Assembly: GCF_000422765.1 (NCBI RefSeq)
Contig: NZ_AUGR01000006.1
Location: 186,001 to 250,000 of the forward strand
Source: Neptunomonas japonica DSM 18939
GTDB taxonomy: Bacteria; Pseudomonadota; Gammaproteobacteria; Pseudomonadales; Balneatricaceae
Direction: 5' to 3'
Length of the DNA stretch: 64,000 bases
Shown piece by piece: positions 1 through 8,570 of the stretch. How positions within the stretch are numbered: position 1 is the stretch's first letter; each line of letters starts with the position of its first letter. The position numbers and the translations under genes were made by a program. Under the pieces are notes generated by a model, which had not been told where the DNA came from, ran no database searches, and saw nothing but the letters and a program-made list of their open reading frames with translations.

Positions 1-611
1 TTGATGATCATGACTAATAACGCCACTACAAATATAGGCCCTAAGTAGTTGTGAGCTAGCTTACAGGCTGTGGCGTAGTTGCCCCAAAGCGAATCGCCTA
101 ATGCGGCGCGTAGGAAGAACTTCCCGTAGAGCAGGGTTAAGCCCGAAATGGCCAAGATGATAAACAGTGTGGCAACCGTCCAATGCATGGCGCGATCAAA
201 ACGCTTCCAACGCTCAACTGTGCTACCCGTACGGGGGGAGTCAAGCTTATTTTGTCCCACCAGAATATAAAACAAAAGCAGTACGGCAAGCGTGCCGCCC
301 ATAGCATAGGCGCCTGCTGGTGTTACCCATTGGTTACGCCATTGCCGCCACTCTTCACCTTGCACATTGATGAGCTGATTGGCTTCTCTTGTTTGTGATT
401 GTGTTTGTCCTGCTTCACCTTGTTGTATGGCTCTCCAGTATTCAGGGCCTGCAAAGCTCGCGACTTTTCTTTCAGCGGGCCTCGCTTCTGAAGAGTTGGA
501 TGCTTGTGTTAGCCCAGAGAACAGCAGCGTGAATGCTAATGTGAGTGCCAGCAAGGGCAGCAGTAAGGTATGAAATGGCAGTGTAACACTGGGCCATTTA
601 TGTGGAATCAT
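1..611 (-). CDS. fdhC: formate dehydrogenase gamma subunit (cytochrome b556), C-terminus outside window
   Basis: Membrane anchor that carries electrons from the periplasmic formate dehydrogenase to the quinone pool. The reverse strand reads from ATG at 611 (MIPHKWPSVTLPF...) for 203 residues and runs off the left edge. A hydrophobic N-terminal segment (about residues 10-35) could be a signal peptide or membrane helix. It is followed by a loop with GPEYWRAIQQGEAGQ, a second membrane segment (WVTPAGAYAMGGTLAVLLLF) and the conserved RFDRAMHWTVATLFIILAISG helix, whose His is a probable haem ligand. This N-terminally extended form is usual for gamma subunits of three-subunit enzymes. It is the last gene of the alpha-beta-gamma set, 61 bases after the beta stop, with a hairpin in between. 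The identification is by family resemblance. Confidence 0.9.
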   Translation of the reverse strand, partial: MIPHKWPSVTLPFHTLLLPLLALTLAFTLLFSGLTQASNSSEARPAERKVASFAGPEYWRAIQQGEAGQTQSQTREANQLINVQGEEWRQWRNQWVTPAGAYAMGGTLAVLLLFYILVGQNKLDSPRTGSTVERWKRFDRAMHWTVATLFIILAISGLTLLYGKFFLRAALGDSLWGNYATACKLAHNYLGPIFVVALLVMII

Positions 612-630
612 AGATCCCCCTAATAATAAG

Positions 631-650
631 GCGCCGGAGTGTTCCGGCGC
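631..650 (-). terminator. intercistronic hairpin between fdhB and fdhC
   Basis: A perfect 8-bp stem (GCGCCGGA / TCCGGCGC) with a GTGT loop lies between the beta stop and the gamma start. No T-run follows on the minus strand, so it is more likely an mRNA-stabilising or attenuating hairpin inside the operon than a full terminator. Confidence 0.5.
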
Positions 651-672
651 GTTAAGGGTTAAGAGCTAAAGT

Positions 673-1293
673 TTAGGCTTTAGGTTGCGTCGCATCATAA
701 GCCAAGTCTGTTTCGTTCTGAAGTGTTGTTTGTGCCCACGCACCATCATTGTGACCTCGGTAGATCACACGCTCACGGAAGATATCAGACACTTCGGCAG
801 CATCACCTGCCAACAGTGCTTTGGTGGAGCACATTTCAGCACACATGGGCAGCTTGCCTTCGGCAATACGGTTGGCACCGTATTTGGCTTTTTCTTCTGG
901 GCTGTTGTCCTCTTCAGGGCCGCCTGCACAGAAAGTACACTTATCCATTTTCCCACGTTCACCAAAAGCAGCATCGCTCGGGAATTGTGGCGCTCCAAAT
1001 GGGCAGGCAAATAAGCAGTAGCCACAGCCGATGCAACCATCTTTATTGTGTAGCACGATGCCATCTTCCGTTTGATAAAAAACGTCAGTAGGGCAGACGG
1101 CCATACAAGGCGCGTCTGTGCAGTGCATACACGCAACCGAGATGGAGGTTTCACCGGGTTCGCCGTCATTAATAGTGACGACACGGCGGCGCTGGATGCC
1201 CCACTCAACGTTGTTCTCATTTTTACAAGCGGTGACACAGCCGTTGCACTCGATGCAGCGCTTAGAGTCACAGAGGAATTTCATTTTAGCCAT
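673..1293 (-). CDS. fdhB: formate dehydrogenase beta subunit, four-cluster iron-sulfur protein
   Basis: Electron-transfer subunit that wires the catalytic alpha subunit to the cytochrome b subunit. The 206-residue protein has the four-cluster ferredoxin layout of FDH beta subunits: CIECNGCVTAC near residues 13-23, CMHCTDAPCMAVCP near 55-68, CIGCGYCLFACP near 88-99, and the split pair CTFC and CAEMC further on. There is no signal peptide, as expected for a subunit exported together with its Tat-bearing partner. It starts 13 bases after the alpha stop, so the two are translated together. It lacks the C-terminal transmembrane helix of E. coli FdnH, which matches the shorter FDH3-type beta subunits. 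Confidence 0.95.
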   Translation of the reverse strand: MAKMKFLCDSKRCIECNGCVTACKNENNVEWGIQRRRVVTINDGEPGETSISVACMHCTDAPCMAVCPTDVFYQTEDGIVLHNKDGCIGCGYCLFACPFGAPQFPSDAAFGERGKMDKCTFCAGGPEEDNSPEEKAKYGANRIAEGKLPMCAEMCSTKALLAGDAAEVSDIFRERVIYRGHNDGAWAQTTLQNETDLAYDATQPKA

Positions 1294-1306
1294 AATCTGT
1301 TACCCC

Positions 1307-4171
1307 TTATGCGGTAGCTTTATTGATACGACACAAGGTAACTTTCGTTTCCTGCATCTGAGTGACTGGGTCATAACCGTATGTGGTGGCTGTATTGGCC
1401 GCCTCACCGGTCACATAAGGTGCAGCACCTTTAGGGTATTTATCGGTGAGATCTTTACCCTGGAAGTGGCCACCGAAGTGGAACGGCATAAACACCACAC
1501 CTTCATCAACACGACGAGTGACTAATGCTTTAACGCGAACCTTGCCGCCTTCAGCACCTTCAACCCATACATCGTCACCATCACGAAAGCCCATGTTGTT
1601 CGCATCAACAGGGTTTACTTCAACAAACATCTCTTGTTGAAGCTCCGCTAACCACGGGTTAGAGCGTGTTTCTTCACCACCGCCTTCATACTCAACTAAG
1701 CGGCCAGATGTGAGAATAATGGGATACTCTTTAGAAAGATCCTTGTCTTGAATTGATTTGTACAGCGTTGGTAGGCGGTACATGGATTCAGAGTCGTCCC
1801 ATGTTGGGTATTTGCTGACTAGGTCACGGCGTGGTGTATAGAGTGGCTCACGATGAAGTGGCACTTTATCGGGGAAGGTCCATACCACGGCACGTGCTTT
1901 AGCATTACCGAAAGGTGAGCAGCCATGCTTGATAGCGACACGCTGAATACCGCCTGATAGATCGGTTTTCCAGTTTTTACCTTCAGCTTGGGCTTTTTCC
2001 TCTGCAGTTAAGTCATTCCACCAGCCCAGTTTTTTCAGCAGTTTATCGCTAAATTCTGGATAGCCATCTCTGATATCTGAATCTTTAGAGAATGAGTTCT
2101 CAGCGAGTAGGTTTTGACCTTCGCGCTCTACACCAAAACGGGCACGGAAGGTTAATCCACCTTCAGCGACAGGCTTACTGGTATCGTACAAGATTGGTGT
2201 ACCTGGGTGCCCTTGCTCCGCGGTTCCCCAGCATGGCCACGGCATACCGTAGTATTCACCGGATATAGGGCCGCCTTCACCTTTCAGTGTATCGTAATTG
2301 AAGGTGTGCCAGTTTTTCTGGTGCAGCTTCAAACGCTCAGGGCTTTGACCGGTGTAACCGATTGTCCACATACCCTTGTTGATTTCGCGGGTAATGTCTT
2401 CGATGACCGGTTGGCCGTTTTTAATCTCGATATTCTTGAAAAGCTCTTCACCAAAACCTAATTTGTTAGCGAACAAGTTCATGATCTCGTGATCAGGTTT
2501 CGACTCGAACAGTGGCTCAATGACTTGGTCACGCCATTGAATTGATCTGTTGGAGGCAGTCACTGAGCCGGATGTCTCAAACTGAGTACAGGCGGGTAAC
2601 AGATATACACCATCTTTACGATCAGACATTACCGCCGCGTGTGTTGGGTAAGGGTCAACAATCACCAGCGTATCGAGTTTCTCGATCGCTTTTTTCATCT
2701 CTACACCGCGTGTCTGAGAGTTGACGGCGTGGCCCCAGCATACCATGACACGCAGGTTATCTTTTTGGTCGATCTGCGCTTTATCTTCAAGCACACCATC
2801 AATCCAGCGAGAAACAGGAATACCCTTGTTATTGATAGGCTTTAGTTTGCGATAAACTTTTTGATCGAAGCGGTTTTGAAGCCACTCTAGATCGACATCC
2901 CACACTTTAGACCAATGCTTCCAAGCGCCATCAGATAATCCGTAGTAGCCAGGTAGTGTATGCGACAAAATGCCTAAGTCGGTCGCGCCCTGTACGTTAT
3001 CATGGCCACGGAAGATGTTAGTACCGCCACCCGATTTACCCATGTTGCCTAAAGCCAACATCAGGATGCAGTAAGCACGCGTGTTGTTGTTACCCGTGGT
3101 GTGCTGGGTTCCTCCCATACACCAGATAATCGTACCCGGGCGGTTTTCAGCTAGCTCTTTAGCGGCGCGGCGCATTTGATCGCCTTTAACACCGGAAACA
3201 TTTTCAACCTCTTCCGGTGTCCATTTACTGACCTCTTCACGTACTTCTTCCATGCCATAAACACGCTGTTGGATGAACTGATCATCTTCCCAGCCGTTTT
3301 CAAAAATATGCCACAACAGGCCCCAGACAAACGCAACATCAGAACCCGGACGAATACGAATATATTCATTAGCGTGAGCAGCTGTTCGGGTGAAGCGCGG
3401 ATCAACACAGATGATGTGTGCTTTATTACGCTCTTTAGCACGCAGAATATGCTGCATCGCTACGGGGTGAGCTTCTGCAGGGTTGGAACCAATAAGAATA
3501 ATCGATTTAGAAAAATGGATGTCATTGAACGAGTTGGTCATCGCTCCATAACCCCAGGTGTTTGCAACACCGGCTACGGTAGTTGAGTGGCAAATACGCG
3601 CTTGATGGTCGACGTTATTGGTACCCCAAAGAGCCGCGTATTTACGGAATAGATAAGCCTGCTCATTGCTGAATTTTGCTGAGCCAAGCCAGTAAACTGA
3701 ATCTGGACCAGACTCTTGGCGAACTTGCAGCATTTTGTCGCCGACTTCATCGATAGCTTGCTCCCATGAGAGCTTTTTCCATTGGCCATCTACCAGCTTC
3801 ATTGGGTATTTTAAACGACGGTCACCGTGGCCGTGTTCTCGTACGGCTGCGCCTTTAGCGCAATGAGCACCTAAATTAAACGGGTGATCAAAAGCAGGTT
3901 CTTGGCCTGTCCAAATACCATTTTGTACTTCGGCATAAACACCGCAACCAACTGAGCAATGAGTACAGATCGTACGTTTTACTTCTGTTGGTGCTCCTGT
4001 GGGTACGATGGCTGCTTGTGCTTGCTGCATCATGCCGGGTGCCATCATGCCTGCTGTTGCTACACCACCGGCAGCGATACCAGAGTTTTGCAAGAAGCGC
4101 CGACGACTCAGGCCTAGTCCCGATGTATTGGACGTAGCGGACGGCTGATCAGATTTTTTTGTTAGTCTCAT
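1307..4171 (-). CDS. fdhA: formate dehydrogenase catalytic alpha subunit, cysteine type, Tat-exported
   Basis: Oxidises formate to CO2 at a molybdenum or tungsten bis-MGD centre. The 954-residue protein opens with a twin-arginine signal (SRRRFLQ, residues 22-28) and an alanine-rich hydrophobic stretch. A [4Fe-4S] site follows, with Cys69, Cys72, Cys76 and Cys104. The metal ligand is Cys194 followed by His195 (HQARICHSTT), where E. coli FdnG/FdoG carry selenocysteine, so no UGA recoding is needed. Motifs such as WCMGGTQHTTGNNNTRA and the C-terminal molybdopterin-dinucleotide domain (ILTSGRLVEYEGGGEETRSNP) are typical. It lies between a small Tat protein and the beta subunit. The metal cannot be read from sequence, but the tungstate transporter at 14322-16626 points to tungsten as at least one natural metal. 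Confidence 0.97.
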   Translation of the reverse strand: MRLTKKSDQPSATSNTSGLGLSRRRFLQNSGIAAGGVATAGMMAPGMMQQAQAAIVPTGAPTEVKRTICTHCSVGCGVYAEVQNGIWTGQEPAFDHPFNLGAHCAKGAAVREHGHGDRRLKYPMKLVDGQWKKLSWEQAIDEVGDKMLQVRQESGPDSVYWLGSAKFSNEQAYLFRKYAALWGTNNVDHQARICHSTTVAGVANTWGYGAMTNSFNDIHFSKSIILIGSNPAEAHPVAMQHILRAKERNKAHIICVDPRFTRTAAHANEYIRIRPGSDVAFVWGLLWHIFENGWEDDQFIQQRVYGMEEVREEVSKWTPEEVENVSGVKGDQMRRAAKELAENRPGTIIWCMGGTQHTTGNNNTRAYCILMLALGNMGKSGGGTNIFRGHDNVQGATDLGILSHTLPGYYGLSDGAWKHWSKVWDVDLEWLQNRFDQKVYRKLKPINNKGIPVSRWIDGVLEDKAQIDQKDNLRVMVCWGHAVNSQTRGVEMKKAIEKLDTLVIVDPYPTHAAVMSDRKDGVYLLPACTQFETSGSVTASNRSIQWRDQVIEPLFESKPDHEIMNLFANKLGFGEELFKNIEIKNGQPVIEDITREINKGMWTIGYTGQSPERLKLHQKNWHTFNYDTLKGEGGPISGEYYGMPWPCWGTAEQGHPGTPILYDTSKPVAEGGLTFRARFGVEREGQNLLAENSFSKDSDIRDGYPEFSDKLLKKLGWWNDLTAEEKAQAEGKNWKTDLSGGIQRVAIKHGCSPFGNAKARAVVWTFPDKVPLHREPLYTPRRDLVSKYPTWDDSESMYRLPTLYKSIQDKDLSKEYPIILTSGRLVEYEGGGEETRSNPWLAELQQEMFVEVNPVDANNMGFRDGDDVWVEGAEGGKVRVKALVTRRVDEGVVFMPFHFGGHFQGKDLTDKYPKGAAPYVTGEAANTATTYGYDPVTQMQETKVTLCRINKATA

Positions 4172-4199
4172 ATTCTCAGATCCTCACCTGTTCGTATTA

Positions 4200-4400
4200 T
4201 TAGTTACGTAATGTGTCGTAATAACTACGAACATGTTCCGTTTCTTGGTAACCAGAACTTTTAGTTTCTTCTTCTGTTTCTGCGGTTACTTGTGCATTAA
4301 CGGTGCCGGTAACGGCAACAGCGCCAACGGCTGTTCCTGCTAGTCCCAGTGTTTTCAGAAACCCGCGACGCCCTGTATCAGGCTTTTCTTGCTGGCTCAT
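4200..4400 (-). CDS. small twin-arginine signal protein of formate dehydrogenase loci
   Basis: A 66-residue protein, MSQQEKPDTGRRGFLKTLGL..., with a clear Tat motif (GRRGFLK, residues 10-16), a hydrophobic alanine/glycine stretch to about residue 36, and a short acidic tail ending in HVRSYYDTLRN. Proteins of this shape occur almost only just upstream of formate dehydrogenase alpha genes (the 'formate dehydrogenase region TAT target' family). The biochemical role is not known; a part in assembly or export of the complex is inferred from position. It is 28 bases upstream of fdhA and downstream of the TorD-type chaperone. Confidence 0.85.
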   Translation of the reverse strand: MSQQEKPDTGRRGFLKTLGLAGTAVGAVAVTGTVNAQVTAETEEETKSSGYQETEHVRSYYDTLRN

Positions 4401-4447
4401 AATTTATCTCCGCTCTGTAAGTCGCTTAGTGGTTAAGCATCCTGTTT

Positions 4448-5077
4448 TTATTGTTGTCCGCTCTCACGTGCGGCAGGTGATAACTGCAGGAACCAGTTAT
4501 CTTCCTGTTGCATAAAAGCGGTGCCTAACAAGCCGGCAGCGGTGTAAAACACAGCGTTATCCGCATTCTGCAAATCTGTAAAAAACTTAGTAGCCCAGCT
4601 TTGTAAATGTTGCTGCCAAAACTGGTGTTGTGCTGTATAGCCATGGCCGTTAGTGATGAGTAAGCTCATTACTTCGCACAGCGCTGCAATGTGATCTTCC
4701 GGTTCTTTAACGCTGGGTTGGCGCTCAAAACCGAGTCGGTTTAAGTCTTCGCGTAGTAAAACGAGAGGCTTTTCCATGAGTGACCCGGTTAAGTACCAAC
4801 AGGCAAAAGGCATAAGCTCACCACGACCAACGCCAATAAAAAGGTGATGGTATTCATTATCAAGCTGTTGGGGTCGGCTATGTTTAGCGGCCAGTGCTAA
4901 CGTGCTCCAGCCGCGCGCCATGGGTGTGTCTTCGTCTTGATCAGATTCAAGGCTTGCTAGCCACTCGAGCAGATCGCCGTTTGGTGCTTGGCGCAACAGC
5001 GTGGCGAGCAGGGCGTAGATGTCGGCTCTTAACTGGTCGGTTTCCTGCAGAGCAGGAGTCGCGTTAATCATATTCAT
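4448..5077 (-). CDS. TorD/DmsD-family molybdoenzyme chaperone
   Basis: A cytoplasmic redox-enzyme maturation protein, expected to hold the apo alpha subunit and its Tat signal until the metal cofactor is inserted. It is all-helical in character. It shows the family core ADIYALLATLLRQAPNGDLLEWL near the N-terminus, then LDNEYHHLFIGVGRGELMPFACWYLTGSLMEKPLVLLREDL (given here as a description of residues about 75-115) and a PEDHIAALCEVM stretch. The frame can be extended to 5107, but the start at 5077 has a GGAG ribosome site and leaves a 19-base gap after the ferredoxin stop. The longer form would overlap that gene. It sits between the polyferredoxin and the Tat protein in the FDH operon. Confidence 0.88.
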   Translation of the reverse strand: MNMINATPALQETDQLRADIYALLATLLRQAPNGDLLEWLASLESDQDEDTPMARGWSTLALAAKHSRPQQLDNEYHHLFIGVGRGELMPFACWYLTGSLMEKPLVLLREDLNRLGFERQPSVKEPEDHIAALCEVMSLLITNGHGYTAQHQFWQQHLQSWATKFFTDLQNADNAVFYTAAGLLGTAFMQQEDNWFLQLSPAARESGQQ

Positions 5078-5096
5078 GGTCTCTGACTCCTTAATC

Positions 5097-6797
5097 TTAC
5101 AGTTCAAGTTGCTTTTCAGGGTGTTGTGTTAGGTCGACATAAATGTCTTGAACCCGGCAGTCCTCGCACATTTTTAGTCGGTTAATAGCCTCCCCCTGAA
5201 ACATGCGGTGTTCACTCAGCTTATCGAGCATTTTTTCGACAGTACGTTTGGGTGCAAAAGGCTTACTGCACGTGATGCACTCAAAAGCTTCATCTGTATG
5301 GATCTCGATAGCGTGCTTACGTGTATCCGAAAGCAACAGGCGTGGCTCTAAGGTGATGGCATTTTCGGGGCAGGCGCGCTCGCACAGGTTGCACTGAACA
5401 CAGTTTTTTTCAGTAAAATTAAGCGCCGGCTTTTCCCCTCCACTGGTCAGGGCCTGCGTCGGGCAGACCGCAACACAGGACAAGCATAATGTGCAGCTTG
5501 AGGAGTCGATGGAGACTTGGCCAAAAGGAGAACCCGCCGGCAGGGTGAGGTGTTCGGGTAGTGCTTGAGGTGCGTTTTCAGCTAGGTGACCTAGCGCAGC
5601 AAACAGTGTGTCGCGTTTGTTCTCATGTGAAGTGTTGAAAGCCGCTGGTACTGCTTGCTGGGTAAGCAGGCCATTCAATTGTTCTGGCAAGTCTGTACTC
5701 AGCTGCTCACGACCAATCACTTGGACTTGAGAAGGCTGGTAGCCCAAACCGCTTAACATGGTTTGCGTGAGTTTTACTTCGCGGTTAAGCAGTGTGTGAA
5801 TGGATTCAGGTACAGCCGGTGTATCTAACAACAATATATGGCTAGTGCCTGCGGCCAATGCTGCAAGCCATATTTCTTGGCCTGCTGAGGTTATTTCTTC
5901 TAGTTCAATGGGTATAAGGTTACTAGGTAGCTGTGGCAGCAACTCAGTGACTATCTGTTGGCCTTGTTCGTGATCATGAAGTAATAGGGCAGGTTGCGTG
6001 CCGCCAGCTTCTTGGTAAGCCAGTAAAAGTTTTTGAATATAGTCTAGTAAGCGAGCTGGTTGTGGGAGTGTGTATGTGATTGCACCGGTTGGGCACGCGG
6101 TTGTACATCCTCCTGCACCGTGGCAAATGTGCGGGTCAATATTGATGATATCTTTTATCGAGCTAATAGCGTTTGCTGGGCATACATCTAAGCAGCGAGT
6201 ACATCCGGTTTGCCCTCGGCTTGAGTGCGCACAAATGTCATTATTGATCTGAAAGTAGCGTGGTTTTTCAAATTTGCCAATGTATTCAGGAAGCTGCTGT
6301 ATTACTTCACTGAAGTTATCTGCATGAGGTGATATATGGAAATAACCGGCAGGTGCCAGTTCAGCATTTACAAATAATGACTCTTTGCCCACGTTTAGAA
6401 CTAAATCAAAGGTAGCGCGGTTTTGAGTGAGTTTGGCAAGTTCAATCGATTGTTCTTCATGATGAACAATGACTTGGAACTGGCCTAAAAAGCCTTTAAT
6501 ACCTTCTATTTTTGTTTGGTAGGCGGGTAGGTTTGCTGCCGCGGCTAATGCCTGTTCTAAATGCGTCGTGTCGGTATTTTGTATTGCTTCGGTACACAAT
6601 AGGGTGATGCTGGCCATCTCTTGTAGCTGTTCGGCTGCAAGACGGATCATATCTTCTGGGCCAGTAATTAACAGGTGCCCTTGGGTGCTAAAGCTCACCG
6701 TGGCAGGTGCTAAATTGTGTGGCGGCGTGACACGCGCTTGCGCTGTTTGGCGTGCGGTTTGCTGTGTCAGACTGTTCAAGGGTTGCTCGTTTGTCAT
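5097..6797 (-). CDS. multi-cluster 4Fe-4S ferredoxin-domain protein of the formate dehydrogenase cluster
   Basis: A 566-residue soluble protein with two pairs of ferredoxin motifs: CTRCLDVCPANA and CHGAGGCTTACPTGA in the middle, and CTLCLSCVAVCPTQA with CVQCNLCERACPENA later. Two extra paired cysteines follow (CITCSKPF and CEDCR) and could bind a further metal. The N-terminal part has no recognised motif. Proteins of this architecture recur beside FDH structural genes and FdhD. Their exact role (electron transfer or maturation) is not settled, so the call is by architecture and context. The ATG at 6797 has an AGGTGAGG-type ribosome site. It is preceded by a 282-base leader holding a sigma-54 promoter candidate. 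Confidence 0.85.
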   Translation of the reverse strand: MTNEQPLNSLTQQTARQTAQARVTPPHNLAPATVSFSTQGHLLITGPEDMIRLAAEQLQEMASITLLCTEAIQNTDTTHLEQALAAAANLPAYQTKIEGIKGFLGQFQVIVHHEEQSIELAKLTQNRATFDLVLNVGKESLFVNAELAPAGYFHISPHADNFSEVIQQLPEYIGKFEKPRYFQINNDICAHSSRGQTGCTRCLDVCPANAISSIKDIINIDPHICHGAGGCTTACPTGAITYTLPQPARLLDYIQKLLLAYQEAGGTQPALLLHDHEQGQQIVTELLPQLPSNLIPIELEEITSAGQEIWLAALAAGTSHILLLDTPAVPESIHTLLNREVKLTQTMLSGLGYQPSQVQVIGREQLSTDLPEQLNGLLTQQAVPAAFNTSHENKRDTLFAALGHLAENAPQALPEHLTLPAGSPFGQVSIDSSSCTLCLSCVAVCPTQALTSGGEKPALNFTEKNCVQCNLCERACPENAITLEPRLLLSDTRKHAIEIHTDEAFECITCSKPFAPKRTVEKMLDKLSEHRMFQGEAINRLKMCEDCRVQDIYVDLTQHPEKQLEL

Positions 6798-6945
6798 TTA
6801 ATACCTCACCTGACCACTGACAACATGTGCAACCTTTAGCGGTTACGGACAGTCCGTCTTTGGTATCGGCGGCTGCTTATTATTCATGTTGTTAGGGTTG
6901 CCAACCTGTACTCACCCGAACAGATTGAAATCACTGATATAAATA

Positions 6946-6963
6946 AAGCAAAAGCGACACCAG
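6946..6963 (-). promoter_or_regulatory. sigma-54 type promoter for the ferredoxin-torD-fdhABC genes
   Basis: On the minus strand the sequence reads TGGTGT-CGCTT-TTGCT. It has the invariant GG (6961-6960) and GC (6949-6948) exactly ten bases apart and a perfect TTGCT -12 element. The -24 element matches only its TGG core. It points at the ATG at 6797 and implies a leader of about 140 bases. A palindrome shared with the other FDH promoters lies about 78 bases upstream. Confidence 0.55.
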
Positions 6964-7031
6964 AAAAATCTGAAAAAAGCGCCTTAAAATGGGTGTAGAC
7001 CAGGGCGCTATGTTACGAATTGCTTCACTGT

Positions 7032-7046
7032 GGGACATATTGTCTG
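7032..7046. promoter_or_regulatory. candidate activator site, GGGACA-TAT-TGTCTG
   Basis: One of four copies of a GGGWCA-N3-TGNCCC-like palindrome found only in the intergenic regions of the formate dehydrogenase and tungstate genes. Its centre (7039) is about 78 bases upstream of the -24 element of the minus-strand promoter at 6946-6963, a usual distance for an enhancer-binding protein site. That it binds the activator encoded at 12620-14017 is inferred. Confidence 0.5.
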
Positions 7047-7079
7047 CCTGCCCTGTGGCGTGTGTGTCAATTCGGCGCG

Positions 7080-7775
7080 TTAGCCTTCCAAGTCTGCGTC
7101 GCCAAGATCATCTTCTATCTCTGCAAGTGTCTCTATCTCCTTATCAGTCAATGAGTTGCTGACAGGTGTGGTCGTTTCTTGTGTTTGTTTCTCATTCTCT
7201 TGTGATGAGAGATGTTCGTTTTGTTTTGGTATTAGCGTTTCTTGCTCTTCTGATGTGAGCTCTGTTGTAAGTTCATCTTGTTTTTCATGCATCCAACTAC
7301 GCATTTTGGCGGCAACTTCTTGTGCTAATGCCGGCATCTTGCTGAAGTCTTCGTCATAATCATTGAGGCCGTCACGAATATTGAATTGCGGTAAGTTAAA
7401 CAGCCTGCGTAGTGCTAAATTGCGTAACTCATCACTAACACCCGAGGAGAAAAACTGGCTGAAATCAGACTCTTCACTCAGGCTTTCTAAAGGGGGCATG
7501 TCTTCATCAGAGAGTGGTGGAATGTCGGCTAACTCAAGGTTCTCCTCTGTGCTGCTTTCACTTGTGTTGCTTTTATCTGCATCGCTTTCATGCGGCAGGG
7601 GAGTTGTTTCAATTGATGAGTCGCCAGAGGCACTCTCGACAAGAGTGCGCTCTTGTAGCTTGCTCTGTGATGCAAGGAGTGTGTCGTCCAGCTGATTAGG
7701 TTTGGTTTCTAGCGCTTGCGCTGCTCGTTCTGACTTGAGGCGAGACCAGCGAGAGATAAAAGTCTTATCGTTCAC
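7080..7775 (-). CDS. DUF3306 family protein
   Basis: A 231-residue, highly acidic and Ser/Glu-rich protein without signal peptide or membrane segment. The N-terminus (FISRWSRLKSE) and the core NLALRRLFNLPQFNIRDGLNDYDEDF (residues about 117-142) are characteristic of DUF3306, which is encoded beside formate dehydrogenases with DUF3305. The flanking stretches are low-complexity and probably disordered. It starts with GTG at 7775 and overlaps the end of the DUF3305 gene by 11 bases, so the two are translationally coupled. Function unknown; a role in formate dehydrogenase assembly is inferred from context. Confidence 0.85.
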   Translation of the reverse strand: MNDKTFISRWSRLKSERAAQALETKPNQLDDTLLASQSKLQERTLVESASGDSSIETTPLPHESDADKSNTSESSTEENLELADIPPLSDEDMPPLESLSEESDFSQFFSSGVSDELRNLALRRLFNLPQFNIRDGLNDYDEDFSKMPALAQEVAAKMRSWMHEKQDELTTELTSEEQETLIPKQNEHLSSQENEKQTQETTTPVSNSLTDKEIETLAEIEDDLGDADLEG

Positions 7776-8214
7776 TACTGCGCCCCTTGCCTCTTTTTTT
7801 CTTTTTCTTGCCTTCGTCTATAAGCTCGCCATGTATTCCTAGGTAGCTATCTACCCAGCATTGAACGGCGGCTGGCATAGGTGTTTCTAATATCTGATGC
7901 TCACCGTCCATAAATGAAGCGGCGTCATCTTGGCTGGCAGTCATGTGCACGGGAGTTAATGTGCCGTCTGTTTCATCTTCATCACAGAGCACAAAAAGGT
8001 GAGGTGATGCTGAGTTCAGGTTAAAGCGATATGCCGTACGCTCATCTTTATAGAGTTCTAAATCTATATTGATGTAGCTTTCTCGCTCATCTGATCTGGG
8101 TATTAATTCCTTAATACTCCAGCGCTCTGTTTCCCAACCGCGAGTCAGCACAGGTTCATGCTGTAGGGCTATTTGCATGGGCCAACGATCAATGCTTTTG
8201 CTGGCGGACATCAT
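7765..8214 (-). CDS. DUF3305 family protein
   Basis: A 149-residue cytoplasmic protein. Its N-terminal half (WPMQIALQHEPVLTRGWETERW, described here as residues 11-32) is the conserved DUF3305 signature. The middle resembles a small beta-rich domain (YRFNLNSASPHLFVLCDE), and the C-terminus is a basic KKKKKRGKGR-like tail. The start has an AGGAG ribosome site, and a second ATG follows directly. It is the first gene behind the sigma-54 promoter at 8246-8262 and overlaps DUF3306. The family is known only by its association with FDH genes, and its function has not been established. Confidence 0.85.
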   Translation of the reverse strand: MMSASKSIDRWPMQIALQHEPVLTRGWETERWSIKELIPRSDERESYINIDLELYKDERTAYRFNLNSASPHLFVLCDEDETDGTLTPVHMTASQDDAASFMDGEHQILETPMPAAVQCWVDSYLGIHGELIDEGKKKKKRGKGRSSER

Positions 8215-8245
8215 CCGGCTCCTGTTGTAAATGTATTTAAAGCCT

Positions 8246-8262
8246 TAGCAAGGGATGGGCCA
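8246..8262 (-). promoter_or_regulatory. sigma-54 type promoter for DUF3305-DUF3306
   Basis: The minus strand reads TGGCCC-ATCCC-TTGCT, one mismatch from the sigma-54 consensus TGGCAC-N5-TTGCT, with GG and GC spaced by ten bases. The predicted transcription start falls near 8236, about 20 bases before the DUF3305 ATG. That leaves room for the visible ribosome site. Confidence 0.7.
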
Positions 8263-8403
8263 GCACTGTTTGTTCAGTGTTAATAGTCTGTTGGGACGCG
8301 GCGCATAGGGAGGTTAGCTTGGTCAGCGAAAAGCAGATAAAGGGGGCGAGTAGGTTTGAATCTGAACCTGAGTGGTAAAAAAGGGACAGATATAAAAGTG
8401 TGT

Positions 8404-8418
8404 GGGACATTTTGGCCC
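8404..8418. promoter_or_regulatory. candidate activator site in the DUF3305/fdhD divergent region
   Basis: GGGACA-TTT-TGGCCC, flanked by T and A so that TGGG/CCCA also pairs. It matches the motif at 7032 and 14071. It lies about 150 bases from the leftward -24 element and about 107 bases from the rightward fdhD promoter, so one site could serve both directions. A second GGGACA half-site lies at 8383-8388. Confidence 0.5.
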
Positions 8419-8516
8419 ATGGGGCGAGTAATCCTTTAGTCAGCAATGTCTGTATTTGTCTGTATTTACTGGTGTTTCGTGGAAAGGGGCTGGGTATTGC
8501 TCGTAAGCCGCTTGGC

Positions 8517-8532
8517 AGGAACAGAAATTGCA
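8517..8532 (+). promoter_or_regulatory. weak sigma-54 type promoter for fdhD
   Basis: AGGAAC-AGAAA-TTGCA keeps GG (8518-8519) and GC (8530-8531) with the required ten-base gap and has a perfect TTGCA -12 element. The -24 hexamer has two mismatches. The predicted start near 8543 leaves a short leader before fdhD. Confidence 0.4.
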
Positions 8533-8570
8533 AAGTTAGTCATAACGGATAAAAACTAACGGGTATGCTA

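Noticed and set aside
1118-1525. Opposite-strand frames of 100 or more codons inside fdhA/fdhB and similar long genes
   Set aside because: All lie antisense to strongly conserved proteins and show no domain features; they are shadows of codon usage.
6846-6856. CGGACAGTCCG palindrome in the leader of the polyferredoxin gene
   Set aside because: It is perfect but lacks the N3-spaced core of the other four sites and lies downstream of the promoter; too short to interpret.
8237-8533. 98-codon minus-strand reading frame between DUF3305 and fdhD
   Set aside because: It covers the sigma-54 promoter and the palindromic site, has no ribosome site and no family resemblance, so it is treated as regulatory DNA.
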